Assembly (NCBI GenBank): GCA_020809705.1
Contig: CP085826.1
Location: 124,001-188,000 of the forward strand
DNA length: 64,000 nucleotides
Origin: Calonectria ilicicola
Lineage: Eukaryota > Ascomycota > Sordariomycetes > Hypocreales > Nectriaceae
Direction of reading: 5' to 3'
Shown: one piece after another, positions 23,509 to 34,611 of the stretch
How positions within the stretch are numbered: position 1 is the stretch's first letter
Layout of the letters: every line of letters starts with the position of its first letter
Notes under the pieces: model-generated
The model's database searches: none
The model's input: only the letters and a program-made list of their open reading frames with translations
What the model was told of the DNA's origin: nothing
Program-made: the position numbers and the translations under genes

Positions 23509-25098
23509 ATGAAGGTGATCATTATTGGGGCTGGAATCGGCGGATTAATGTGTGCTATAGCATGTCGTAGGGAGAACTTGCAAGTCATTGTTCTTGAACG
23601 CACACCAGCATTAGCTCCCGTAATTAGGCCTACCTCATTCTCAGCCAATCTAATACTGACTTTTTGCGTGAAGATTGGAGCAGGTATTCAGATCCCTCCA
23701 AACGCAGCTCGAGTTGCTCGAAAGTTGGGAGTGTTGCCTAACTTAGTTGAGAAGAGCGTTATATTGGACTCTATTGAGTACCTAAGATATGCGAATGGGA
23801 ACACCTTATTCAAGATCAACGGATCTGACAACATAGTAGAGGCTTTTGGCGATAAATGGATGTAAGTCATCTTGCTATGCTACCAAACGATCGGTATAGT
23901 TCCATTAGCAGACAACTTGTTTGGCTAACAGTCTGAGACAAGGGTGATCCCTCGCCCCGACTACCATGAAGTTTTGTTCAACGCCGCCAAGGAAGCTGGT
24001 GTGGAAATCCATCTCGGTTTGGAGGTACAAAGTATCGATTTCAACAGTACAAGTGTACAGACAGTAGGAGGTAGGAAATTTGAGGCAGATGTGATTGTGG
24101 GTGCAGACGGTATAAATTCCAATTATTCAGACTACCCCGTTTGGAGTCATCTTCTGATCCCAGTTTAGGTCTCTGGTCCAGATCTCGAGACCAGTTGCTC
24201 AATAGAGAATCACCACCGTCTGAGACGGGTGACCTCGCATACCGTGGGACTGTGAGTCGAGAGCAGCTACTCGCACTGAACGATCCCCACATCAATGCAC
24301 TCATCAAAGAGAGATCTGCCAAATGTTGGATGGGGCCTGGAAAGCATTGCGTGTTTTATCCTCTAGCAGGAGGTAAAATATTCAACCTAGTCCTCCTACG
24401 ACCAGACGACCTGTCCAAGGATGTTCGACAAGCCCCTGGCGATGTTGATGAGATGAGGGCCTGCTTTGTAGGTTGGGACAAGAGGTAAACTAACCAATGT
24501 ATTTTCTCTAACCATGAGCTACATCTGACACTTGCAGGTTGACTAAAATAATTTCGTGCATCCCAAGTGTGCTTAAATGGAAATTGTGCCATCATGAGGA
24601 GCTCGAGTCTTGGACAAAGGCATAACTTCAACCACAAGTTCAAAGGAAATATGCTAACTAGATTTTCAGGGATCAGTTGCTCTTCTTGGAGATGCATGCC
24701 ACCCGACTCTACCGTATCAGGCTCAGGGTGCTGCCATGGCCGTGGAAGATGGAGCTGTGCTTGGGAAGCTGCTAGGCCTTTTGGACCGATCCGGACTGCA
24801 TGGTTCTAGCGAGAAGCATATTGAGGAAATCTTGCGTCTTTATGAGGATCTTCGCAAGAAGCGTACCACAACAAATGTTAAAGGGGCCAGGTCAAACCAA
24901 GTTTCCTATCATCTCCCCGACGGACCCCTGCAACAAGCCAGAGATTATAGCCTGTCCCCAGCAATGGGAAACCCTTCCGGTGCAGGTTATCACTTTGCCG
25001 ATTGGGATTATCTACGTTCTATGCTGGCTTTTGATGCAGTTGACGAGAGTCTTGCGGCTTTTGAGAAGTGGAGGGCTCAGCATACCGCCAAATTGTGA
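23509..25098 (+). CDS. FAD-dependent aromatic monooxygenase (salicylate hydroxylase-like)
   Basis: Six exons sum to 431 codons (430 aa). It begins MKVIIIGAGIGG (FAD-binding GxGxxG); after the first intron comes GAGIQIPPNAARV; then VGADGLWSRSR (DG motif, made by an intron at 24110-24168) and LLGDACHPTLPYQAQGAA (second FAD motif). This is the class A flavoprotein hydroxylase fold, which uses NAD(P)H and O2 to hydroxylate aromatic or enolic substrates. The last intron (24620-24669) has a GC donor rather than GT; it is needed to join the SWTK segment to GSVALLGDACHP. There is no signal peptide, so it is probably cytosolic. The substrate is unknown; decarboxylative hydroxylation of a phenolic acid is one option. 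Confidence 0.85.
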
Positions 25099-25899
25099 AA
25101 GATGTATTTTATACGTGTATCAAAACATATTATTCTACGGCGTGTGTAGACACTACGTAAAAAACCATTAGGAATGCGCCAGAAGCTACAATAGAAACTT
25201 GATTTAATTCAATAGAGATTAACACTTGGTCAATGGCGAGCGATGTAACTATTACTTACTTCTTAACCTGGCGGGTCATCATAAGTTATTAAACGGATAT
25301 AGGGCACCATTGCACTACGTATTAGCGGAGTGTTCACTTCACTTTTGCCGTAGCCGGCAATGTGACATAAGTAGTGCAAATATGAAGAGGGGAGTGTGGA
25401 GGATGTGCATTAGATTCGCCGATCTTGTCGAAAAAAGTCATTTTAAGTACGACTATCTAAAATTCCATGGGGACACCAATATTCCGCTGAATAGAGGACT
25501 GGGTTGGTTATTTTTGGTCGGGAAATGATGAAGACCAAGTAAGGTTGTGAAACACCGTTGTGGCTACCATCCTTGTTACTCGAGAGCTCCTGGGAGAAAT
25601 CCCGGCGGAGCCTCCTATTATTTTTTAACAACACATAGGTGATTTATTTCTCGCAAATATTCTGCTGGTTGTAATCCGGGCTCCAGAACATGAAGCTTAC
25701 GCTTAGAAAGCATCGCGTCGCGGTTTTACCGAGAATGCCCGGTGCATTTTTTGTAATCCGGCATTTGAGAGAACACCGCCATTTGCCGTGACCTCGAACA
25801 TTGTCGGCTTCTCGCTTTAAAAGCTCGGAAATGTTTGTGCGCAATTCAATTCAACGTAGCATCGAAAACATCTTCTTGAAATCCCCAGATCCGCATATC
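25099..25899. other. Intergenic
   Basis: 800 bp between the monooxygenase and the NmrA-like gene, same strand. No further gene or repeat was recognised. Confidence 0.55.
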
Positions 25900-26838
25900 A
25901 TGGCTACAAACGTAAAGAAAATTCCGCAGAGTGTCTTAGTCTTTGGTGCTTCCGGACGAATCGGTTCACATGTGGTGAAATTTCTTCGGGAGCAACAGCC
26001 AAGTATACGGCTGAGGCTAGCTTCAACAACAGAAGCTAAAGTACCCGAACTTACAAAATTGTGGCCGTCAGCGGAAATTGTCGTGGCTAACTTTTTCGAC
26101 GAACCGTCGTTACACAACGCTGTAAAGAACATTGAAGGTGTCTTCGTTGTCACTGCTGGCAGCATTGATGAACACACCGCCATGAACAATCTAGTCAAAG
26201 CATTGAAGGAGAGTGGAAACAAGCTCATCCATGTCATTCGTATGACGGCGATGTTCCCAGACTTCAATCCTCGTCGCATTCCCCAATTAGTTCTAGATCA
26301 CCGTTTTGCCTTGCCTGTCCAATCACCCATCGCCAAAAAGATTCTCGAGGAAAGTCTGCTTCCAGTGACCTTTTTGAACACTGGCACCACTTTTTTTGAA
26401 AACTTTTTCTGGATGAAGAGGGGCTTGAATGAGGACCACAAATTGATCTGGCCGAGCAGAGCGGTTCCGTATATGTCTGTTGCAGATATCGGAGAAGTTG
26501 CTGCACAGCTGTTGCTATCTCCAAACAAGAGCCATATAGGAGTCTTCTATAATATCAACAATGGCACCGATCTGCTCCAGGTTGATGAGGTTGCGGAAGT
26601 GATGAGCCAGGTATGGGAGGTCAAGATTGTTACTGATACGACCAAGGAGGGGTTTGTCCAGGAGTATGTCAACATTCCACAAGAGAGACGAAATTACTTG
26701 TGGAATTTTTTCCAGTTTGAAAAAGATAATGAAGTATGCTGGTCTCTGAATGATTGTGCTGAAAGAATCCTGGGCAGGAAGCCAAAGACATTGGAGGAGT
26801 GGCTAGTTGAGAATAAATCGGCCCTTATTGGGAATTAA
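25900..26838 (+). CDS. NmrA-like NAD(P)-binding protein
   Basis: A single exon of 312 aa from the ATG at 25900 (MATNVKKIPQ). The Rossmann motif is VFGASGRIGSHVVK. It then follows the NmrA/atypical SDR pattern: FVVTAG strand, HVIRMTAMFPD, and VPYMSVADIGEVAAQLL. It lacks the Ser-Tyr-Lys triad of classical SDRs in place, so it is either an atypical reductase or a redox sensor. An in-frame ATG at 25801 would add a basic, poorly conserved extension, so the downstream start is preferred. It may act with the upstream flavoprotein, but they are 800 bp apart and no shared element was found. Confidence 0.8.
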   Translation: MATNVKKIPQSVLVFGASGRIGSHVVKFLREQQPSIRLRLASTTEAKVPELTKLWPSAEIVVANFFDEPSLHNAVKNIEGVFVVTAGSIDEHTAMNNLVKALKESGNKLIHVIRMTAMFPDFNPRRIPQLVLDHRFALPVQSPIAKKILEESLLPVTFLNTGTTFFENFFWMKRGLNEDHKLIWPSRAVPYMSVADIGEVAAQLLLSPNKSHIGVFYNINNGTDLLQVDEVAEVMSQVWEVKIVTDTTKEGFVQEYVNIPQERRNYLWNFFQFEKDNEVCWSLNDCAERILGRKPKTLEEWLVENKSALIGN

Positions 26839-28540
26839 GTTTCAGTAAATATAATTCATACTCCATAAAATTATGAAGAAAATAAAAAAGGAAATATTGA
26901 AGTTGATATTTCTTAGAAACGACTTTCTCTAGCTCTTGCTTCTAACGCGTTTAGATCGTGGAAACGATGCTCCTGTGAAAACGCCTCGCGTCGTCATTTC
27001 AGACTAAATGAGTTTGCAAGATGCGTCAACAATGTATCTAACTTTTCTTGAAGTAACAATTTCACGTCCCATGCTTCATATTTCCAGTTGTAAATGGCTT
27101 GACCACGGAGCCCAAGCTCGAATGTCTTTCATTATTCAGCCTCAGTCATGCAAATCGAGATTCGGAGGAAGCTCCACTTTCACCAGATTTCCGCACTCAT
27201 GGCGGGCCCCTTGTATACGGATTATTAATATTCCGGGGGAAGCGATGACGCGTTTCTTCGCGTTTTTTCGCGTTTTCTCACATCACGTTCCTTGCTGCAC
27301 CCACAATCGCGCGTCCAAGGTTTAGCGAGGCTGCAGGAACTCCAGGAGGCTATAAGGAATTGTAGCATCAAGCCTTGTCGGCACTTCTCTAGGTACTTAT
27401 GAGGGGGACGCCGTCTCCATTCATCCTGTGTGCGATTCAATGATAACTTAGTGTAAAAGCCATCTCCTTATGTGGCTATTCTTGAACCCAGCTCATTATT
27501 CATGCCATCGTACATTGGTCCTGGAAGTTACAGTGCACGATCCCCACTCATTCTCGGCCTGTCTAACTTTCGGTCACATGCAAGGGGACGGGATGCATTG
27601 CGGCATGAAAAGTCTGCAGTCCATAACCCTGAAAGAGTGTATTAAATAAAAATAAAGTCAGGTGTCACTCATAGAAAACGTTGATTAGATCTACATGAAT
27701 CTCCAAGATTGTGATGGTTTAGATATGATCAAGTGACCTGTTAAACAGCCCCCTTTTGTACGTATATTTTAGCAACTTTGGTTGTTCCAGATCATCCGCT
27801 GTCCGATTTACCGAGTCAAAAATCGAGGTATCTATTGATTTTAACCCTGAAATGGTTTATTGAAATTTCAGTTGCTGTTTACTATATTCAGGCGTGCGAT
27901 ATGAATGAATGTCAATGTCCTCTAGGGTAAGGAGCGTTTGTTTCATTATTTGTGGACTGGACAGATTTGAACAGCGAATCAGATAACGCGATAAGGGAAG
28001 GTCAATTTTGCCGACAGGCCTGTCAGAGGTGGTATATGGGTCATCCTAGTATTCGGAATGACATATTTGTTGATCCTCCTCCACCGTAATTGTCACTCAT
28101 ATTCTGCTTGGGTGGATGAAACAGTTCGAAAACTGCTAAATGGTTCCCCAGAAGTGTGGTGAATCTGAGTCGCACATCCCTGCTGGTAGCGAAGATGTCA
28201 TCTGCCCACTGTGCCACAACACCCAGAGGGGAATTTGTTCTGTGGTTAGCTGTAGCACAAGGAAAATTCTCATAGTTATAGTCTTTCTATAGTTGACTTT
28301 GGATAACATGCAAGATTGGGTTTGATACGTGCAACTTCAATTTTAGTATGGGCAATGAGAGTTTGATTGGTTGTGTGCTATCTTGATTATGGAGTGGGCC
28401 ACATGGGTGGAGTATCATACGCGACGCGGTTTGATGAAAATCGGAAAACATGCCATACAACCTCAGCATCAGTATGAAACTTGATTGAAGACAAGGAAAA
28501 AAGAGAAAAAGAGGAACGAATCCATATCCAAATCAAAATA
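26839..28540. other. Intergenic
   Basis: 1.7 kb with no gene supported. A short tandem pattern of three CGCGTTT-like units lies at about 27247-27278, apparently a minor local repeat. Confidence 0.5.
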
Positions 28541-30408
28541 ATGAAGCGCAAGACTATCGCATCTCATGATGATTCTCGGACAAAACCAGCAAAACAGTCT
28601 TGTAGGACCTTGGACGCGTTCTTCACTCCAAAACAGGCGCCAGAAAGTCCTCTGGTTGTCTCTAAGACGATGAAAAAGAATGAAGAACTAAGTGACGAAC
28701 AAAAAAGGGTACTGGAAATGGTGGTAGAAGAAGGGAAAAGCGTCTTCTTCACTGGGTCTGCTGGTTCGCATGATGCCCAACGTGGCCGCCTTGGCATTGG
28801 ACTAACCAGTTTTGTAGGCACAGGCAAATCGCTACTACTGAGGTCCATTATAGTGGCTCTTAGAGAAAAGCATTCTAAGAATCCGGATTACGTGGCTATC
28901 TGCGCAAGCACTGGGATGGCAGCGCAGAATATTGGAGGTGTGCAGCATTCCACGGTTTCACGATTTATTTTCTAACGTGGATCTAGGGACAACTATACAT
29001 GCGTGGGGTGCCGTTACCCCTAATCTATTTGACATTGACAAGCATATGAGTTACATTCAAACGTGTCGGCCTGCTCATCGACGATGGAAAGTTACAAAAG
29101 TCCTGGTGATTGATGAAGGTGGATAATGCTTCACGTGGACGAAGTTCTTGGCTGACAATTTCCCTAGTATCTATGGTTGATGGCCGCCTTTTTGATACAC
29201 TCGCAGCACTCGCTGTAGCACTGCGTAAAACGCCCCATAAACCATTCGGCGGTATCCAGGTAATACATCACACCGCGGTTGTCTGCTAACTAGACCTGCT
29301 GCATTCTCGTCGCTGATCATATTTAAAGGTCGTACTTACAGGTGACTTTTTTCAACTACCGCCGGTCACCCAAAATAATAAAGATCCATTCTTCGCTTTC
29401 CAGAGCGATACATGGAAATCATGTATCAAAAATACTGTGATCCTCACTAAAGTCTTTCGTCAAAAAGACAGTCGTGAGTACGACCCTCAGGGTTTTAGTA
29501 AGCGTCGTAGCTAATAATCTGTGACTTAGAATTTGTCGACCTGCTCAACGACATGCGCCGAGGTGAAATTTCGCCTGCTTCATGTCAGATATTAACTAGA
29601 CTATCTCGGCCCTTGCCTGCGAATGATGGCCTGCTGCCCACTGAATTGTTTCCGTTGCGTAACCAGGTTGAACGTGCGAACGCGTTCCGCATGACAGCAT
29701 TGGCTGGGCCTTTGCATAAATTTGAGTCACGCGACTCCGGCTCGGCAGCACCTGAAAAGCGACGAAAACTACTCGATAACATGATCGCAGTCAAGACACT
29801 CGAGCTGAAGGTGGACGCTCAAGTGATGCTGGTAAAGAACATCAATGAAACACTTGTTAACGGCACCATTGGAAAGGTTCTCGGTTTCGACAAGAATACC
29901 GACAAAACTAGGTCGAAAGACGACGAAATACTTCCCATGGTCGAGTTCAGCACGTTAAAAGGCAAGGAGATTTTACTCGTCTCTCGAGACGAGTTTCGTG
30001 CTGAGGACAGTGAAGGCAAGCTCTTGGCGCGGCGCGTGCAGGTAAGACTCATACTTTGAAACTTAATTTCTGTTCTAAATTCATGGTCAATCTCAAACTA
30101 ACCGTGTGAGCAGATTCCTCTTGTGCTGGCATGGGCAATGTCGATTCACAAGGCTCAAGGCCAGACCATCCAGCGGCTAAGAGTTGACTTGAGCAAAGTG
30201 TTCGAAAAAGGTTTGACGCCTTTATAATCAATCCATCTTTCATAAATCCAGAGACAAGATTGCTGATTATTGTTCTTTAGGCCAGAGCTACGTTGCCCTC
30301 TCCCGTGCCGCCAGTCTGGAAGGGCTACAAGTCCTAGGGTTTGACCCAAAGAAGGTCACGGCACATCCACGGGTCCTTGAATGGAGTAGAAGCACCACTT
30401 GTGAATGA
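28541..30408 (+). CDS. Short PIF1-family DNA helicase
   Basis: Eight exons sum to 483 codons (482 aa). Superfamily 1B motifs restored by splicing: Walker A GSAGTGKS (across intron 28764-28817), [12 protein letters not shown] then TIHAW, Walker [46 protein letters not shown] (motif V) and YVALSRA (motif VI). The order is complete, so it is likely active as a 5'-3' helicase. It is much shorter than yeast Pif1 (859 aa): there is only about 65 residues of low-complexity basic sequence before the helicase core, including LDAFFTPK, which resembles a PCNA-interacting (PIP-like) peptide. An in-frame ATG at 28481 would add a charged extension. It could be a paralog or an element-derived helicase rather than the housekeeping gene. 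Confidence 0.85.
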
Positions 30409-30713
30409 CTGTTTTGTGAGAATAGAAGATACGAACTACAAAGACAAGAAAAGAAACCAGAATGATGCTATTTGAAGAATATGTTATATAGACACATTGC
30501 ATAATTGCTTAATAATTGCAGGTTGGAAATATGGACAACTGACACATCTCCCCCGTTTGCGAAATCCAAAAGTTTCCTTGCTATTTCTGAGGCTGAGATT
30601 AACTTGATATATGGAGAACTAAAACCCATATATTAATATAAAGTACTGTAACTAAGTTGTATCTCTATGTAAGGTGTAAGTGGCTAGTAGTACATGTTTC
30701 GATGCTCTATTGA
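30409..30713. other. Convergent 3' intergenic region
   Basis: 305 bp between helicase and alcohol dehydrogenase 3' ends, A/T-rich. Nothing else is seen. Confidence 0.6.
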
Positions 30714-31772
30714 TCAAGGGGTCTCTGTTAATCGGACAACGAGCTTTTTGCCGAGCTCATGTGTCTTGTGAACGAAATTGTTCAACTCCTTTATATCGAT
30801 GAGCACTACCTCTGGATTCACAAGTTTCCTTCGAACGAATTCCACAGCTTCGGCAATGTCGGCTCGGCTCCCAACGATAGAACCAACAATCTTGATGCCA
30901 TTGTCGATCAGAGATAGCGGGTGAAAGCTGACCTTTGCAGTAGGGGGAGGTATTCCGACGCTAACTAAAACTCCAAAGAAATCGAGGCAGGTCAGAGCCG
31001 CTTCATAAGCAAAAGTAGACCCCGCGCACACGATGGCGGATGAGCATAGCTTCCCGCCTGTTTCCCGCACTACCGCCGCTTTCAGATCCTTTTCTTTTTG
31101 ATAGTCGATGTAAACTTCGGCACCAAAGCTCAAGCAAGCCTGTTTGTGTGATTCGCCTCCATCAACAGCGATAACTCGATAGCCCATGGCCTTGGCGTAT
31201 TGTACTCCTAAAGCTCCAACCCCGCCCACAGCACCGGAGATTAGCACCCATGAGCCTGGGACCGACTCGCTGCATTTCAATGCCTTGTAGGCTGTTACAC
31301 CTGCACAGAGGATAGGGGCCAACTGCTCTGATGGAAGGTCTTCGGGGAGGGGAACAATGTAACGCTCTGGGACGACAGTGAGGGTTGATAACGTCCCTGG
31401 AACTTTGAGTCCACTAAAGATTTGCTTCTCGCATCTCGTCTCCCCTCCCAATCTACAAGGGTGGCAGGAGCCGCATGAATCGCGAAGCCAGCCGACACCA
31501 ACGCGCTGGCCGATGAGCTCTTTGGAGCATCTGGATCCAGCAGCTATGACACGACCAACGCCCTCATGGCCGAGAATAGCCTGAGGCTGTCCCAAGTAAC
31601 CGCTAGCGAGGGCGATATCGGTACCACAAATGCCACTCAGCTCGATTTGGACAAGCACCTCTTCAGGACCGAAGACTGGGGCATCTAAAACGTCGAACCT
31701 AAAGGAAAAATCGGCTCCTACCTGCGATGTGGTTAGCTCCATGCACGCCATGAAAAGAGTCAGTGCGTACAT
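30714..31772 (-). CDS. Zinc-dependent alcohol dehydrogenase
   Basis: A single exon of 352 aa. Medium-chain dehydrogenase: catalytic zinc ligands in SGICGTDIA, GHEGVGRV and LCAGVTAYKAL; four structural-zinc cysteines in SCGSCHPC to ETRC; NAD-binding segment ISGAVGGVGALGVQYAK. It resembles fungal propanol-preferring/aryl alcohol dehydrogenases. In this cluster it is expected to interconvert an aromatic or allylic alcohol and aldehyde, for example coniferyl or vanillyl alcohol; the substrate is inference. The promoter carries the cluster element at 32073-32090, about 300 bp upstream, in the same orientation relative to the gene as at the VAO gene. Alternative starts at 31748 or 31742 would shorten the N-terminus without harming the fold. 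Confidence 0.88.
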   Translation of the reverse strand: MYALTLFMACMELTTSQVGADFSFRFDVLDAPVFGPEEVLVQIELSGICGTDIALASGYLGQPQAILGHEGVGRVIAAGSRCSKELIGQRVGVGWLRDSCGSCHPCRLGGETRCEKQIFSGLKVPGTLSTLTVVPERYIVPLPEDLPSEQLAPILCAGVTAYKALKCSESVPGSWVLISGAVGGVGALGVQYAKAMGYRVIAVDGGESHKQACLSFGAEVYIDYQKEKDLKAAVVRETGGKLCSSAIVCAGSTFAYEAALTCLDFFGVLVSVGIPPPTAKVSFHPLSLIDNGIKIVGSIVGSRADIAEAVEFVRRKLVNPEVVLIDIKELNNFVHKTHELGKKLVVRLTETP

Positions 31773-32525
31773 TTTCTAGTACGGCAGCCCTTTGTTTCAC
31801 TGTTGTATGCTGTTGTAACATGTTGTTCTGCTTCGTCGTCCAATTCACGACCAACAGTGAGCGATGACAGGAATCCAGGGCTAGATTTATTGTTTAGCCG
31901 CACGCGTTAAGCTTTGCAGTTCATCTCATGGCAACGTCATCATGTTAGCCTTGCAGCCGCTGATTGGAACCGAAATGATAATGGACCGTTTATTAGCGGG
32001 GTTGGCTGTGGGGAAATAACCGAGGCGGGACAATGCACGTCTCCAATCCCCAAGGTTAGGGGTCCTTTGGGAGGGGGTGGGAAATTTCCGTGTCCCTGAT
32101 GCGGGGAAGTATCCAGGGATCAATCTGTTCTTCTCCAGGTGTTCCGACGTAGCCTAATCTTGTTTCTATGCAGCATTTGTCGTATTCTTTTTTAGTCTCA
32201 TGATCATCATAAACCTGGGTGGTGTTCAAGAGAGTGGCGCGCCCTGTAAGTAAGCGAATTGGTGAGGTCTCGTCTGAGTCATGTGTTTGATTGCTCTCTA
32301 AGATGTGTCTAAAAGAAATTACGACATTCATGAGGGTTTAATTTATTCTCTGCACCGAATGAGATAGCAGTGTCTTGACATGGGATAAAAAATGAGCATG
32401 CATACAATATAATGAGTGCCTCGCCAAACTTTGGTAGGGACGACAGTAATGGCTAAATAGGATAAAAAAAAAAGAGCAGCCTATCGCTTTTCCAGATTCG
32501 ATTTCTCTTCCTCGACAATATTCCA
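31773..32525. other. Intergenic, alcohol dehydrogenase promoter and ALDH 3' flank
   Basis: 753 bp containing the alcohol dehydrogenase promoter with the composite element at 32073-32090. No gene was seen. Confidence 0.6.
32073..32090 (-). promoter_or_regulatory. Composite element CGG-N7-CCACCCCC (alcohol dehydrogenase promoter)
   Basis: Minus strand reads CGGAAATTTCCCACCCCC. It lies about 300 bp upstream of the alcohol dehydrogenase start and matches three other intergenic sites of the cluster. CGG suits a Zn2Cys6 half-site and the C-rich half suits C2H2 fingers. Confidence 0.65.
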
Positions 32526-34105
32526 TCAAATCTTATACTGGTGAATTACTTGAGGTTTGCAATATGATAGCAACCCTTCTCGTCCCCATTCACCACCGAT
32601 TCCACTCTCTTTGTAGCCTGCCAAGTGTGCCTGGGGAAGAGGCTTCTCGAAACTATTGATCCAGATTGTGCCAGCCTCAATTCTATCTGCTAGTCTTCTG
32701 GCGCGCGCAATGTCGTTTGACCACACAGCTCCTCCTAGACCACTGAGAGAGTTGTTCGCTCGTTGAATAACTTCATCCTCGTTGGTCCATTTTAATAATG
32801 GAACGATCGGCCCTGTTTGAACCGTAAGCCACTAGGGCAGTAATATTTTAATGGGCCGTACTTACCAAAAGCCTCACCTGCGACGACCAAGGAGTCATCA
32901 GGAGGGTTGTCAACTATGGCAGGTCGGATTACAAAGTTTTCCTCTGAATCTTGTGGCTCGGAACCAAGTGCAAAGCGATATCCATTTTGCGCTGTATCTT
33001 TAAAAAACTGCCGTACAATGTCGTACTGCATCTTGTTTTGCACAGGACCTAGCATGATTCCCTGCTCAAGGGAGGCAGTTGGAGCTACCTTCCAGCTTTT
33101 TACTGTGTCGACCATGATTTGAAGGAATTCGTCATAAATGTCTTCATGAACATAGACTCTCTTGCTGGCCACGCATAATTGCCCTGAATTGAAGAAAGAG
33201 CCAACAGCGACCTGAGGTGCGACCACCTTCGGATCAACGTCTGGGCATATGATGCTTGCGTTGTTTCCTCCAAGCTCTAGTGTGACAGCCTTGAGTCCTT
33301 GTGCTGCCGTCACTGCCACTTTCCTGCCAGTTGCAGTTGAACCTGTAAAACTAATTTTGTCAATCATTTGATGGCTACACAGTGCTGGACCTAGAGTGTC
33401 ATCTCCATTCAGTGCTTGAAAAACCCCCGCCGGAAAGATGTGTCGGACTAATTCAGTAAACTTCAGGATTGAATATGGCGTGAATGGGGACGGCTTGACA
33501 ATGACACAGTTGCCAGTGATCAAAGCTGCCGCAATTTTCCCCATCGCAAGGACTAGAGGAAAGTTCCAGGGGCATATGGCGGCAACGATTCCAATTGGCT
33601 TCTGGGCGATGCTCAAGCGGAGATTTTCATCATCCTGGATGATCTTTTCGTCAAATGAACTTTGTGATGCTACGTATTGTCAGTGGCGATTAACATAACA
33701 TCAAGCGCACTTAGGTACCGTTAAATGTCAAGTAGTTCGCAGCATGTTCGATCTCAAGGTTTGCAAATTCAATCTAGCAACACTTAGCGAGACGATCGTG
33801 GTGTTCTCAGTTTGGGCCCCTACCGGTTTCCCCACCTCTTTGGTGAGCAATTCAGCCATTTCCTGTCGATTGTCCAGCAAGATTTTATGAGAAGCAAGTA
33901 GTAGCTGCTGCCGGTGTTCCCATGTTGTCTGCGACCATTCACTAAAGGCAGCCTTGGCGGAAGATATCGCCAGTTCAATGTCGTCTTTAGAGGCTACTGG
34001 GACGTCCCAAAGCTTTTGTTTGGTGGATGGACTGATGCCTTGGGTCACCTGGGCCCCGCATACAGCCTTTCCATTGATAGTATTTGAGAAGGTTGTCTGG
34101 CTCAT
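32526..34105 (-). CDS. Aldehyde dehydrogenase
   Basis: Four exons sum to 476 codons (475 aa). NAD(P)-dependent ALDH superfamily: PWNFPLVLAMGKIAAAL, FTGSTATGRKV (cofactor loop), VTLELGGNNA (general base Glu), NSGQLCVASKR (catalytic Cys), then GEAFGPIVP restored by the last intron, and a C-terminal SGIGGEWGREGLLSY. The small exon 2 (33719-33773) encodes an EFANLEIEHAANYL-like helix. It should oxidise an aldehyde to the acid, most likely an aromatic aldehyde such as vanillin or coniferaldehyde given the neighbouring oxidase and dehydrogenase (inference). The composite element lies 343 bp upstream (34448-34466). No targeting signal was seen. Confidence 0.9.
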
Positions 34106-34611
34106 TGTGATCGATTATGGATTGTACAGAGAATTTAGAAGGAGAGATGATAGGTAGAATATCGAAGATTGAACGGCTTTGGAACTGGCCGCGTCATTGG
34201 GAGACAGATGTTTTTCACTTAAAACGCAATCGATCACAAGACCATATCCCCCTCCTAACACATCACTCTGATTTGCCACGGGAATTTGACATAGCAGTTG
34301 CTACAATTGGACTCGTGGCTTTGACTGGGGATTATTTGCCGGCCTCGGTAAAATAGAGTGGAGATTCGAGAAACGCACCGTAATAACTGCACTCTTACAG
34401 TTAGTTCATCGGCCTTTTCCCACGAACTACGAACCTTAACAGGCACGCGGGTTTGTCTCCACCCCCTCACACGCTAACCCCCGCATCGGGTCGGGGCTGG
34501 TGATAGACTTTGGGGTTACGTGTTTTGATGAGGATATCCAACCAACAACTTGGCATCAATGACGTACGCTAATAATTTGAATTTTATTGGCAGTTCGTCT
34601 GCTGAAGTATT
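34106..34611. other. Intergenic, ALDH promoter
   Basis: 505 bp between the ALDH start and the end of the regulator gene. It holds the composite element at 34448-34466. Confidence 0.6.
34448..34466 (+). promoter_or_regulatory. Composite element CGG-N8-CCACCCCC (ALDH promoter)
   Basis: Plus strand reads CGGGTTTGTCTCCACCCCC. It lies 343 bp upstream of the ALDH start in inverse orientation relative to the gene. It shares CGGG and CTCCACCCCC with the site at 37339. Confidence 0.6.

Noticed and set aside
27240..27280. CGCGTTT triple repeat as a regulatory array
   Set aside because: Only three imperfect units, far from a start codon; probably simple-sequence drift.
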